Origin: Methanotrichaceae archaeon
GTDB lineage: Archaea; Halobacteriota; Methanosarcinia; Methanotrichales; Methanotrichaceae
DNA: 64,000 bases
Direction: 5' to 3'
NCBI GenBank assembly: GCA_013178225.1
Contig: JABLXE010000011.1
Location: 28,429-92,428 of the forward strand
Shown here: one piece after another, positions 35,822 to 45,138 of the stretch
Position numbering within the stretch: position 1 is the stretch's first letter
Layout: every line of letters starts with the position of its first letter
Translations under genes and position numbers: made by a program
Notes under the pieces: model-generated
What the model was told of the DNA's origin: nothing
What the model saw: only the letters and a program-made list of their open reading frames with translations
The model's database searches: none

Positions 35822-37747
35822 ATGAAGAAGGCGATGAGCAACGTGGATGTCGCCGCAATGGTCGATGAACTGAGGTCTCGCATCCTGGGCGGCTTTGTGG
35901 GCAAGGCCTACCAGCAGTCCTCCGACAGGATCTGGCTGAATGTGCAATCCCCGGCAGAAGGCCGGCTGGATCTGCTTCTAGAGGCCGGAAAAAGGGTTCA
36001 TGTAACTTGCGGCAGTCGTCCGGCTTCCAAGACGCCGCCTCAGTTCCCCACCATGCTGAGGTCCCGTCTCTCCGGAGGAAGGATCGCGGATGTGAGCCAG
36101 TGCGATCTGGACCGGGTGCTGGAGATCGCTGTCGAGCGGAGCGGGGAAGTAAACTATCTCATCGTCGAGCTCTTCCCGAAGGGGAGCATGGTGCTGCTGG
36201 ACTCTTCTCGAAAAATTCTCACCATGCTTCGGAAGATGGTCTTTCGCGGGAGGAAGATGGCGGCAGGAGAGGTCTACCTCTACCATCCGGGACAACTGGA
36301 CCCCCGAACCATACGGGCCGAGGAGCTCTCTTCGATTCTCTCCTCCTCCGGTCAGGATCTGGTTCGGACGCTGGTGCGAAGCCTGAACATGGGCGGCATC
36401 TATGGCGAGGAAGTCTGTCTCCGGGCCGAAGTGGACAAGAGCCGGCTCGCAGCCACTCTGGATGCGGATGAGGTTGGGCGGGTTCTGCGGGCCCTGCACG
36501 AGGTTTTCGCAGAGCAGACCATGGACCCGCATATCGTGGTGCGGGATGGAGTGCCGCTTGACGTGCTTCCGCGCCCTCTCAAAGTTTACGGGGGACTGGA
36601 GCGCCGGAGTTTTCCCACCTTTTCCGAGGCTCTGGATTCCTTCTTCGTGGAGGAAGCGGCAGAGGCTCCCAAGGTCGATCCTCTAGAGCGGAGAATCAAG
36701 GTTCAGGAGAAGGCCATAGCCGGGTTCGAGGCTCAGGAGAAGGAGCTGACTGCCCTTGGAGAGCTGATCTACCAGAGCTACGGCCAGATAGAGCAGGTTC
36801 TCCGGGTAATGGAGGATGCCCGGTCCAAGGGCTTCAGCTACAATCAGATCTGGGAGAAGATCCGCTCATCCGGCATTCCTCAGGCCAAGATGATCAGGTC
36901 TCTTGACGGCCAGGGCAGGATGAGAATCGTCCTGGACGGACAGGAGCTGGAGATCGATGCCCGTCTGACGGTTCCCCAAAATGCCCAGACCTATTACGAG
37001 CGGGCCCGCGAGATGAAGAGAAAGGCTGCCGGTGCCAGGACGGCCCTTGCGGCCACTGTAGATCTCAAGGCTGCCAAGTCCGCTCCTAAGAAGACCAGGG
37101 CTACGCGTGTCTTCAGGCGCAGAAAGCCCAAATGGTACGAGAGGTTCAGGTGGTTTTATTCGAGTGATGGTTTCCTGGTGATTGGCGGCCGGGACGCAGA
37201 TGGAAACGAGGAGATCTATGCCAAGTACCTGGAAAAGAGGGACCTCGTTTTGCACACCGACGCCCCCGGCGCTCCGCTTACCGTGATTAAGACTGAAGGG
37301 CAGGCAGTGCCTGAGTCCACGGTAGAGGAGGCTGCACAGTTTGCGGTGAGCTACTCCAGCCTGTGGAAGGCCGGGATGGCTGCAGGCGATTGCTACCTGG
37401 TCAAGGGCGATCAGGTCAGCAAGACCCCGGAGCCCGGCGAGTTCCTGCGCAAAGGAGCCTTCGTAATTCGAGGGGAGCGCCGCTACTTCCGGGATGTTAA
37501 TGTGGGGGTGGCCATTGGCATCGACGACGATGTGCTCATCGGAGGGCCGGCATCAGCGGTGAAGCCCAGATCCGATCCGGTGGTCGAGGTTCTGCCCGGG
37601 GAGTTCAACGCCGACGACCTGGCCAAGAGGATTTACAGGCAGTTCTCGGAGAAGGTCGAAGATCGAATCTATCTCAAGGCCGTGGCCTCCGTGGATCAGA
37701 TCGTTCAGTTCTTGCCGCCGGGTGGCTCGGATATTCAGCAGAGATAG
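35822..37747 (+). CDS. rqcH: Ribosome rescue factor RqcH (NFACT protein)
   Basis: About 641 residues. The NFACT-N domain (about 5-220, VDVAAMVDELRSRILGGFVGK) is followed by helix-hairpin-helix and a coiled-coil middle (about 280-430). The NFACT-R domain has KPKWYERFRWFYSSDGFLVI and ends near residue 560. A C-terminal NFACT-C-like region follows. It binds stalled 50S subunits and recruits tRNA-Ala to add C-terminal alanine tails. ATG 35822 is used. The earlier ATG at 35804 is less likely. A T8 run ends the gene. Confidence 0.92.
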   Translation: MKKAMSNVDVAAMVDELRSRILGGFVGKAYQQSSDRIWLNVQSPAEGRLDLLLEAGKRVHVTCGSRPASKTPPQFPTMLRSRLSGGRIADVSQCDLDRVLEIAVERSGEVNYLIVELFPKGSMVLLDSSRKILTMLRKMVFRGRKMAAGEVYLYHPGQLDPRTIRAEELSSILSSSGQDLVRTLVRSLNMGGIYGEEVCLRAEVDKSRLAATLDADEVGRVLRALHEVFAEQTMDPHIVVRDGVPLDVLPRPLKVYGGLERRSFPTFSEALDSFFVEEAAEAPKVDPLERRIKVQEKAIAGFEAQEKELTALGELIYQSYGQIEQVLRVMEDARSKGFSYNQIWEKIRSSGIPQAKMIRSLDGQGRMRIVLDGQELEIDARLTVPQNAQTYYERAREMKRKAAGARTALAATVDLKAAKSAPKKTRATRVFRRRKPKWYERFRWFYSSDGFLVIGGRDADGNEEIYAKYLEKRDLVLHTDAPGAPLTVIKTEGQAVPESTVEEAAQFAVSYSSLWKAGMAAGDCYLVKGDQVSKTPEPGEFLRKGAFVIRGERRYFRDVNVGVAIGIDDDVLIGGPASAVKPRSDPVVEVLPGEFNADDLAKRIYRQFSEKVEDRIYLKAVASVDQIVQFLPPGGSDIQQR

Positions 37748-37770
37748 ATGTTTATGGAATAATTGATATA

Positions 37771-37778
37771 TTTTTTTT
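37771..37778 (+). terminator. T-run terminator after rqcH
   Basis: Eight consecutive T residues begin 24 nt after the rqcH stop codon, a typical archaeal U-rich terminator. Confidence 0.5.
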
Positions 37779-38272
37779 GAAATAACATAATGCCTAAAAA
37801 ATATATATAGAATAAGTGATGCAAGATATTTTACGATGCCGCGTTCAGGTAACACCAATCAAGAATTCAGTGTTATCTTACTGAACGAACAGCAGGATTC
37901 CTAACAAACGATCAGAACTCCAGTTAATAAAGAGATGATCTTTATATCGTTTATTCTTGCCTTGAATTCGATGGCATTTGCGGTCAATTATTTCTTATTT
38001 TTTACAATAGGTTGGCTATTGCAGATAAAATTTCTATTGATCTCAATTCAGTGGCTATTTTATTCAGTGCTGACCTACTTAACGTACTATTATCGATAAA
38101 TAAACTATCACTAATTAATCTATTAGTAGTATATAAAGCAAATTTTTATAAGCGATAACATTCTATCTTACGTTTAGGAGTTAAAAACGGAATCTAATTG
38201 GATTTTTTAAGATGTAAAATCCACTTGGCTTGGGGCCGTTTTTCTCCAAAGCTGAATCGGTGGTGAACGACA
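37779..38272. other. AT-rich intergenic region at island border
   Basis: Nearly 500 nt with no supported gene and a sharp drop in GC compared with rqcH. An imperfect inverted repeat GTTCAGGTAACAC / GTGTTATCTTACTGAAC lies at about 37844-37887. Several TATA-like tracts are near 38120-38150 and could drive the metalloprotease gene. Confidence 0.4.
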
Positions 38273-39724
38273 ATGAAAATAATTAAAATATTTTTGATAT
38301 CATTAATGATACTGTCGTTAATATGGATGGGCAACGTTGCCGCTATTCAAATTAGCGTCAGCAGCGATGATTCAACCGTCTCGACCAATTACATGCTGTC
38401 AGATGATGCTGCGCTCCGGGATGGGGTCTCCATCTTCGATGGTGGAACCGTGGTCAACCGTGCTGCAAGAGGAACCGGCAGCAATTCCATCTCCACCAAT
38501 GTTGGCGGAGATGACTACAGTGCCGGAACGGCAGTCTATAGCAGCGGACAGTTCAGCCTTTCGTCCTCCATCATAGCCGCTGGAAATGGGGCCCTGATCT
38601 CGCAGGATACGGGCTGCAGCGGCGATGCCGGAGCTGAAATCTACGGCATTGCGAATGGCGGGGCTGCCGGCCAGCAGGCGGCGGTTCTAAACGGCAGGCT
38701 GTCATCGCTGCAGAACCTGGCCGTTGGCGGAGGGGCGTTGGCATCGCAGGATACGGCCGTAGATGGTGAGAGCGGGTCCTTGGGTTCATCCGCAATATCT
38801 CCAAATCAATTGATTGATGTTTCAGGAAGCTACTCGGATGAAGGTGGGTTCATTGACGCCAAGTTATCCTCAATTGGTGGACTGGCTGTCGATATGCAAG
38901 GAACTGCCAATATTGTCGGGGTTGAGTGCCTGGACGATTCTATACTTGGGACTTTGAAATCCAATGGCTATTCTATGGAGATGGATGGAGTATATGAGGC
39001 ACAAGGTGGTGATACTGCTACCTTTAACCTGGAAGTCTCCAATATCTATCGGGCCTCGGCGGTAAGTAGAACTATGACTCCAAGTGTAACCTCTCTCTCT
39101 CTGATCACAAGTGGCGGAAGGCATCCAGAGATCGTTGCCAATCCACCAGGCAATCCGAGTTCATATGTACTCGAAGAAGGAATGATCGATTCATCGAACC
39201 CTCTACAGCTATACCTGAGAACAGATTCTTACCTCACAGCAGAAGGACTTAGTGCATCTGCATCTAGCAACGCAATTTCTTTGGCGGCTGGCACCTGGGA
39301 TTACTGGACATCGGCAAGTCTCTTTACTTCATCCGTGATCTGCGACTCCACGAAAGATGCTGACACCGTAGATGGGTACAGCGTACACGCCTTCAGACCT
39401 GTGAGTGGAACAGCTCTCGCATACACCAGGAATTACTTCGATCAGGGCGGCTATATTGTAGAATCGGATGTCGTTTACAACTCGAACTACGCCTGGACAA
39501 CGGATTACAATACAGCCAGGGCGAGCCGCGGCAAGACAAAGGACCTTCAGACTGTGGCATTGCACGAGCTTGGACATACATGCGGACTTGGAGATTTGTA
39601 TACGCTGCCAAGCAGCGATCCAAGGGCTAGCGACTATTACGAGATAATGAACTTGTACACAGGTCCTCGGCATTACCTCGGTGCAGGAGATATCGCAGGA
39701 ATTCAGGCCAAGTACGGCGCCTAG
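38273..39724 (+). CDS. Secreted beta-repeat protein with C-terminal HExxHxxGxxD metalloprotease
   Basis: A 483-residue exported protein. The signal peptide covers about 1-24. Residues about 25-215 are Gly/Ser/Asp-rich with recurring IxGGA/SxxDT units (ALISQDTGCSGDAGAEIYG, ALASQDTAVDGESGSLG), a likely beta-helix. The C-terminus (about 330-483) has a metzincin-like zinc site, His431-Glu432-xx-His435-xx-Gly-xx-Asp441 (HELGHTCGLGD). A Met-turn candidate follows (YEIMNLYTG). The HExxHxxGxxD pattern matches snapalysin-like families. It may process surface proteins. SD is weak. A hairpin terminator follows. Confidence 0.75.
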   Translation: MKIIKIFLISLMILSLIWMGNVAAIQISVSSDDSTVSTNYMLSDDAALRDGVSIFDGGTVVNRAARGTGSNSISTNVGGDDYSAGTAVYSSGQFSLSSSIIAAGNGALISQDTGCSGDAGAEIYGIANGGAAGQQAAVLNGRLSSLQNLAVGGGALASQDTAVDGESGSLGSSAISPNQLIDVSGSYSDEGGFIDAKLSSIGGLAVDMQGTANIVGVECLDDSILGTLKSNGYSMEMDGVYEAQGGDTATFNLEVSNIYRASAVSRTMTPSVTSLSLITSGGRHPEIVANPPGNPSSYVLEEGMIDSSNPLQLYLRTDSYLTAEGLSASASSNAISLAAGTWDYWTSASLFTSSVICDSTKDADTVDGYSVHAFRPVSGTALAYTRNYFDQGGYIVESDVVYNSNYAWTTDYNTARASRGKTKDLQTVALHELGHTCGLGDLYTLPSSDPRASDYYEIMNLYTGPRHYLGAGDIAGIQAKYGA

Positions 39725-39741
39725 GGAAAAGATATCCTCAA

Positions 39742-39779
39742 TAGCGAGGTTCTGCATCTTGCGGCCTCGCTAATTTTTT
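39742..39779 (+). terminator. Hairpin plus T-run terminator
   Basis: TAGCGAGG at 39742-39749 pairs with CCTCGCTA at 39765-39772 (8 bp), followed by a T6 run. It directly follows the metalloprotease gene. Confidence 0.75.
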
Positions 39780-40471
39780 CATTTTACTTTCATTTTTCGG
39801 CTGTTTTGTCTAATACTTAAATAAATATATTGCTGTATTTTGTTTTCGGATTGAGGTTTTTTAGGTTTTGAATTGATGGACCAATAGCCTATCGCGATTG
39901 CAGATGCAAAGTCTCGATAACTAACCTCTCTATTTTTAAATTAAAAACTAGGTATGTGTTTAGTTCATCTGATTCCACATCAATAGGCCATTTCAGGATT
40001 ATCTTTGTTTGCTAATCCCGTGGGACAAGATTGAGCGACTACAGCTATTGATATCGATTTCAGTTCAACATGGCCTCTGTTCAGCATTTGCGTCTTGATA
40101 AAAAAACAGCATCTATCGAGCTATTAGGGCGGAGCTAAACATGTGTAAAAATAGAATTTTTATTGCATACATTAAATGGTAATTAGACTGGAGTTGGTTT
40201 TTAGCGAGAATGTATTATCGAACTCGCACTTGGAAATCATAATGGTATGCATCCATTGTGTTTTATAAATGCATTGCAATTTATATTTTTTAATACATAG
40301 CGAATCAGAACGCAATTAATTAATTTATATTATAAATACTTTTCAGCCAACTCTTTATTTTAACTATTTACTTTATTTCCATATGTTTAGTAACACTTAA
40401 TACTTAATAGAATTTCTGATGAATAAGATTCGAAGGAATTGTCTTGCTATCAAGACAGGATAGGAGGTAAT
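39780..40471. other. Long AT-rich leader region before the Q/N-rich repeat gene
   Basis: About 690 nt with no supported gene on either strand. It includes several TATA-like tracts around 40315-40345 and 40365-40390. The size suggests a long 5' leader or complex regulation of the surface-protein operon. Confidence 0.4.
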
Positions 40472-42589
40472 ATGAGATATATATTGGCCACTTTATTGGT
40501 GGTCTTCACGCTATTGATTCCAGGTATTGCGGGAAATACTGTGACTCAGCAAGGTACTTCAACGGCGGCAGGTTCCGGGTCTGGATCTATTACTCAAGAA
40601 GCCCATAACGATGCCTCTGTGTATGGCGATGGCAATATAGTTATCCAGGATAAAACACTCACGGCAACTCTAGATGGTTTAGGGTATATCTACCAATCGG
40701 TAGATAATGATGCCTATGTAGGCACAGCGATTACGAAAGCGTACAATAACTACGTCAAGCAATATGGAGAGCAAACTTGCACCTTCTCCAACGAAGAGTA
40801 CGATCTAAGTTATGGTGATAGCTATATAGAACAAAAGGTCACCAATTCAGTTAATATAGTGGGCGATGACAACTATATTGTTCAAAAGAGTGATCGGTAT
40901 GCCACGCATAGTGCATGGGGGGGCTACATTTCTCAAACGCTAGAGAATATAGCGGAAATCTATGGTGCTTCGAATCTGGTTTCTCAAACAAATGTTGCAA
41001 ACGCAAACAATGAACCCGATGATTATCCAATAAATCCCAATGAATTTGCAGTGATTATCCAATCCGAGAGCAATATTGCTTATTTGGGATCCTTAACTAG
41101 TTCCGCGAATAACAATAAGCTTGATCAGTACAACGATGCCAGTGCCACTATAGAGACCGGCTTATGTGGCTTGATCGATCAGGACCTCAGCAACATGGCT
41201 TATCAAGAGGGCGATTATAACGAAATGTATCAGGGAAGCGACGACGAAGGCAATACTGCAGAAGCCATTATTGGCACAAGTGCTGAAGCTATGGCATTGG
41301 AACTGGTGTTTAATGAGATCGATCAGACTCAGAGCAATTTTGGAGCCCAGACCGGTGGATCCGAGGCAGATCCTAATAAGATGTATCAGGGCAACACCCT
41401 GGAAGGGTACATTTATGATGTCAATGACAACCTGATCGACCAGGATCAGTCCAATACTGGATACCAAGACGGCATCAACAACATAATGGATCAGGGATCG
41501 AACTATGCCCGAGCAGAGATCGACGTGGGCAACTACAACGAGATAGTTCAGGATCAGAACAGCATTGGGTATCAGAAGAACAACGATGTGGGTCAGGACG
41601 CAATGAACTACCTCACGCAGGGCAACTTGGCTGATGGCTACATAGATAATAGCGGCGACGATATGTTCTTTGAATCGGATCCCGCAAATAACATCGCCCA
41701 GTACCAGGACAACTTTGCATATCAGTCCGGATCTTCTCAGGACTGGACCGAAATCAATGATGCCGATGCCGACATAACTAACTCCTTAAGAACCACAGTT
41801 GTACAGGATCAGGATAATTGCGAGATAGACACGGAATCTGGATCGCAAGAGGGCGGCTCCAATAAGGTAACCGAGAGCAACATCGCAATTGCGGACCTAA
41901 GATATCTGTACTACGAGAATGAAGGAGATCGGTCTATTGTTCGTCAGGATCAGGATAATCTGGTATTCCAGTATGAAACCGATAACCTAATGGAACAGGA
42001 CAACTGGGCGGAGGCCTACATCTGGGGTGACACCTGCTGGCAGCCTGTTGGCGACGTGATAGATCAGATACAATCAAATAGCGGACTGCAGGAGGGTGAT
42101 GGCGATCTCGATCAGGATAACAAGGCTCTGGCCGAGATGAGGTACTTATACAACCCGGACGATGAGTCCTACTACAGTACTGGCTCTTACCTGAAGAGCT
42201 ATCAGGAGCAGACCAACTTCGCAGAAGAGCGTGTGCCCGCATTCGAAACCTGGGTCCAAGCCAACGATGGACATTCCCTGCTCAATGGCGACGGATTGGA
42301 TATAGATCACCCAGATTCGGCCTCCCAAACGGCATCTAACGAGGCTCATATATTTGAATCCAAAGTGATCTGGCAGCTCAATACCCAGAGTGCGGTCACC
42401 GATCCTGGACCAGTGGATGGCGATCTTATGACGATTGGTGAGGAAGATCCGATCACTCAGACCGCCAGCAATCTTGCCACTCTGATTGATGTTGTTGACC
42501 TGGAGCAGTCTAACGACCAGGTCGCAGAGCAGCCGGAGTATAGCGACAGAACAGACACTCAAACCAGCGAAAATAGGTATAATGTCTAA
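40472..42589 (+). CDS. Secreted Q/N/D-rich curlin-like repeat protein
   Basis: A roughly 705-residue exported protein from ATG 40472, which follows TAGGAGGT. The open frame starts 11 codons earlier. After the signal peptide (MRYILATLLVVFTLLIPGIAG) come roughly a dozen loosely repeated units of about 35-45 residues, each of the form I-x-Q-xxx-N ... N-xxx-Q, e.g. NLIDQDQSNTGYQDGINNIM, EIVQDQNSIGYQKNN and VIDQIQSNSGLQEGDGDLDQ. Aligned Gln and Asn rows and Ala/Gly spacers resemble curlin (Sx5QxGxxNxAx3Q) repeats, so a beta-solenoid or amyloid-forming surface protein is likely. It is strongly acidic. It heads a three-gene run of secreted proteins. Confidence 0.75.
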   Translation: MRYILATLLVVFTLLIPGIAGNTVTQQGTSTAAGSGSGSITQEAHNDASVYGDGNIVIQDKTLTATLDGLGYIYQSVDNDAYVGTAITKAYNNYVKQYGEQTCTFSNEEYDLSYGDSYIEQKVTNSVNIVGDDNYIVQKSDRYATHSAWGGYISQTLENIAEIYGASNLVSQTNVANANNEPDDYPINPNEFAVIIQSESNIAYLGSLTSSANNNKLDQYNDASATIETGLCGLIDQDLSNMAYQEGDYNEMYQGSDDEGNTAEAIIGTSAEAMALELVFNEIDQTQSNFGAQTGGSEADPNKMYQGNTLEGYIYDVNDNLIDQDQSNTGYQDGINNIMDQGSNYARAEIDVGNYNEIVQDQNSIGYQKNNDVGQDAMNYLTQGNLADGYIDNSGDDMFFESDPANNIAQYQDNFAYQSGSSQDWTEINDADADITNSLRTTVVQDQDNCEIDTESGSQEGGSNKVTESNIAIADLRYLYYENEGDRSIVRQDQDNLVFQYETDNLMEQDNWAEAYIWGDTCWQPVGDVIDQIQSNSGLQEGDGDLDQDNKALAEMRYLYNPDDESYYSTGSYLKSYQEQTNFAEERVPAFETWVQANDGHSLLNGDGLDIDHPDSASQTASNEAHIFESKVIWQLNTQSAVTDPGPVDGDLMTIGEEDPITQTASNLATLIDVVDLEQSNDQVAEQPEYSDRTDTQTSENRYNV

Positions 42590-42600
42590 GATGGACGCAG

Positions 42601-42617
42601 GAAGGCCTCTGGCCTTC
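42601..42617 (+). other. Perfect hairpin between the repeat gene and next secreted gene
   Basis: GAAGGCC TCT GGCCTTC forms a 7-bp stem with a three-base loop, 12 nt after the stop of the repeat gene. There is no T-run, so it may limit read-through or mark an RNA processing site rather than terminate. Confidence 0.4.
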
Positions 42618-42641
42618 ATTCATTTATTTGTAGGAGGTGCT

Positions 42642-43325
42642 ATGGGTCAAATTCGATTTGTCTTAATGGTAGTTGTATTAGGTTTGCTATTCTGTCCAGG
42701 GATTTTAGCTTCAGACAGCTGGTTTGACCAAGATTCATGGAAAATGGTGGCAGTTGGTGGCGAAGGAATGAGCGTAAGCTCTTATTACTCTAAAAACCTG
42801 CAGGTTGACGATGATGTCGTTAAGAGCCTGGTGGCAGAAGTGATCGGCAGTAGCGTGCAGAACATGGAACTCTGGACTTCTTCCGGGTATAGTGAGATTG
42901 TTGACGGAATCGAGTACTTCCGAGGTTCAGAGCTTTATCAGGAGCTCTCTCTTCCTGGCTACTTCACGGTGCAGATGTCCAATGATCATACGCTAGATGG
43001 ATCTGATCTTCTAAGCTCTGATCCAGTAATGGATGCAAACCTCGCAGTCTACGGAGCGGATGGCGAAGGGGCCTTCGATCTTCAAGCTTCAACAGATGAC
43101 GAAATTGAGAGTCAGATTAATGAGGCACTTGATGGGATCGAGCGAACCTGGGACCAATCATTCGGAAGCGGAGGGGAATCTAGTGGCGGGATAGAATACG
43201 ATGATGGGACTATTACCCTGACTATCGGCTACAGGCTTCCAAATAGCGCTTCCAGCAATGGCGTGACCTGCGAGTGGGGATACGGATTTAGCACTACAAA
43301 GTCGATAGAACTGTATCGAGTTTAA
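42642..43325 (+). CDS. Secreted hypothetical protein
   Basis: About 227 residues with a signal peptide (QIRFVLMVVVLGLLFCPGILA). The ATG at 42642 follows TAGGAGGTG, nearly the same SD as the upstream repeat gene. The longer open frame from 42486 overlaps the repeat gene and is not real. The mature protein is acidic, Ser/Gly-rich and low in cysteine (one near the end), with no named domain. A GFSTTKSIELYRV end suggests a closing beta strand. It is co-transcribed with 40472-42589 and 43331-44155. Confidence 0.65.
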   Translation: MGQIRFVLMVVVLGLLFCPGILASDSWFDQDSWKMVAVGGEGMSVSSYYSKNLQVDDDVVKSLVAEVIGSSVQNMELWTSSGYSEIVDGIEYFRGSELYQELSLPGYFTVQMSNDHTLDGSDLLSSDPVMDANLAVYGADGEGAFDLQASTDDEIESQINEALDGIERTWDQSFGSGGESSGGIEYDDGTITLTIGYRLPNSASSNGVTCEWGYGFSTTKSIELYRV

Positions 43326-43330
43326 GGAAA

Positions 43331-44155
43331 ATGAGACGTTTTGCCGTGACCTCTGCCATTGCCATTGTTTTTCTTCTGACAGTGATTCCAACATCCGGAG
43401 AGGTTAGCATTTCCAACGCCTATTATACCGTTGGAGCGCAGGTTAACGAGGATACTTATCTAGAAAACGTTGGCTACGAGAATCTCGTTGATATTTTTCC
43501 AGCCGATATCTCCCTGTCGGGAAGCGCCGAGTCATTTGACGAGAAGAATGTAAAATTTCAAAATTCAATTGATGTGCTTGGACCTGGAACTGGTGCAGCA
43601 TTGAGCCTTGAATCGTCTTCAGTAGAATACAAAAGGTCATTGTATGCTGGAGCTGGTGGAAACATGATTGATCTATCTTACGTTGCCGCCTCGGGTGGAA
43701 CCAGCAAGGTAAGTATGTATAATTCCCATACATCAGCTGAGAATCTGCTGGAAACCGCGGGCTGTGAGTATTCGGGCTCCATCATAGTACAGCCTACGGG
43801 CATTTCCTTAGTCGGGAGCGGATCGCGGTTGGAGGCATGCGTGGACGAAGGCTTTTTGAGCCAGAGTCTCACTCTGCAGCATAACGGAAAGAAAATAAAC
43901 ACAGATCTATCGCTAACTGAAACCTCGCTATTGGGCAATCCACTTGTATTCGACTGGAGCTACCGCATTGACAGCTTGGGCAGCGATTGGGCTAGGTCAA
44001 TGGTGGACTTCTCTCTAGAGCATGGAGAAAGGGATGCCGATTTTGAGTTCGTGGGAACTAGTTACATATCCCCATCCTATGATGAAGAAATTGAACCGAA
44101 ATCAGAAGGTACCGATACCTCCGAGAACTGGTGGATATATTACTTGATTCAGTAG
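43331..44155 (+). CDS. Secreted hypothetical beta-rich protein
   Basis: A 274-residue exported protein with a signal peptide (RRFAVTSAIAIVFLLTVIPTSG). Mature sequence is rich in Ser/Gly/Leu with alternating polar and hydrophobic residues (GAALSLESSSVEYKRSLYAG, GISLVGSGSRLEACVDEGF), typical of beta-sheet surface proteins. It starts 5 nt after the preceding stop with SD AAGGAA. No enzyme motif is seen. T7 at 44217-44223 probably ends this transcript. Confidence 0.65.
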   Translation: MRRFAVTSAIAIVFLLTVIPTSGEVSISNAYYTVGAQVNEDTYLENVGYENLVDIFPADISLSGSAESFDEKNVKFQNSIDVLGPGTGAALSLESSSVEYKRSLYAGAGGNMIDLSYVAASGGTSKVSMYNSHTSAENLLETAGCEYSGSIIVQPTGISLVGSGSRLEACVDEGFLSQSLTLQHNGKKINTDLSLTETSLLGNPLVFDWSYRIDSLGSDWARSMVDFSLEHGERDADFEFVGTSYISPSYDEEIEPKSEGTDTSENWWIYYLIQ

Positions 44156-44216
44156 GTTCTGCGATCAATTATTTAAAATAGGCCTTGAAATGCCTTTGAT
44201 TAAGAACATATTTCAA

Positions 44217-44223
44217 TTTTTTT
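44217..44223 (+). terminator. T-run terminator of the surface-protein operon
   Basis: Seven T residues lie about 60 nt after the 274-residue gene and before the next start. Confidence 0.35.
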
Positions 44224-44287
44224 GATGCTTAAATTTGATATAAATTGAAATTGCGCGCAAGATTGATAAACTCTCAAGCGATTTCTC

Positions 44288-45124
44288 ATGTGGACTCTGC
44301 CTGGAGGCAAAATTATTAGCAAGGTTAAAGGTAGTTCCGTTATTTGCCTGTTAGCAATAGTAATCCTGGCAGTGCTACTTGCTACATCAAGTGCTAAGAT
44401 AGGGTACAGCATAAATGTTCGCGTAAACGGCTCTGATTGGGGTTGGAGTCAGTCCACGAATATGCTGTCATTGAAGATGGAATCCATAGTTAATGGGGAT
44501 GGAAATTTCTCAAAATGGACCTCAGTTGATGGATTTGCCGGCAATGGCTTGAAGGAGAACACCCATGCAGGAGAGGGAAAGGTCTATAGCGAGGACAGCC
44601 TAAACGTGGTTAGCATAGAGAAGTACATCCATATTACTGAAAAAGTTAATGAAGAATCCAATCGCTATATAGCAGAAATAAATGAAAGCCTGCCCACAGT
44701 AGTGCATTATAAGAGCAATATTTATTATAAAGGGAATGGAATATTTAGTAGAAAAAAATATGTAACTGAATTCAATACAATTAGCACAGATTATTATGCT
44801 AACCTGTTAACTCAGTCTTCCAACTATGCCGGTGTGTATTCGAACTCGATAATCCGGGCAGATATAACTTCCGATTATAGAGACGTGCGAGAAATGAGCA
44901 ATCGATCGATGGCTTTCATGCTGTCTTCAACATCTGACAGATACTCTGGGTTCTCTTATACATCTGACAATCAACGGATGGAGGAGAGATACATGGGCTT
45001 ATATAAAATAAATAAAAATATGTATTATCGAAGCTCGTTCAATTTGGTTAAGGGTGAAGACCAAGTAGGATGTTGCCTCGACGATAGAACGCTGGATGAA
45101 AATTTGTCTTTGCTTGGCGAATAA
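44288..45124 (+). CDS. Secreted or membrane-anchored hypothetical protein
   Basis: A 278-residue protein with a hydrophobic N-terminal segment (SSVICLLAIVILAVLLATSSA) that acts as a signal or anchor. The mature part is Asn/Ser/Tyr-rich with many N-x-S/T sequons, typical of an exported archaeal glycoprotein, and two adjacent cysteines near the end (VGCCLDD). No domain is recognised. No clear SD precedes the ATG at 44288, so the message may be leaderless. It is followed by the 162-residue gene after 14 nt. Confidence 0.6.
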   Translation: MWTLPGGKIISKVKGSSVICLLAIVILAVLLATSSAKIGYSINVRVNGSDWGWSQSTNMLSLKMESIVNGDGNFSKWTSVDGFAGNGLKENTHAGEGKVYSEDSLNVVSIEKYIHITEKVNEESNRYIAEINESLPTVVHYKSNIYYKGNGIFSRKKYVTEFNTISTDYYANLLTQSSNYAGVYSNSIIRADITSDYRDVREMSNRSMAFMLSSTSDRYSGFSYTSDNQRMEERYMGLYKINKNMYYRSSFNLVKGEDQVGCCLDDRTLDENLSLLGE

Positions 45125-45138
45125 GGAATGGTGCTTAA

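Noticed and set aside
37844..37887. Inverted repeat as a mobile-element end
   Set aside because: The arms are imperfect, and no partner end or transposase is nearby.
40472..42589. Repeat DNA as a CRISPR or satellite array
   Set aside because: The repeats are degenerate at DNA level and follow codon phase, so they are protein repeats.
42486..42641. Upstream extension of the secreted protein at 42642
   Set aside because: It overlaps the repeat gene in another frame. The SD and signal peptide place the start at 42642.
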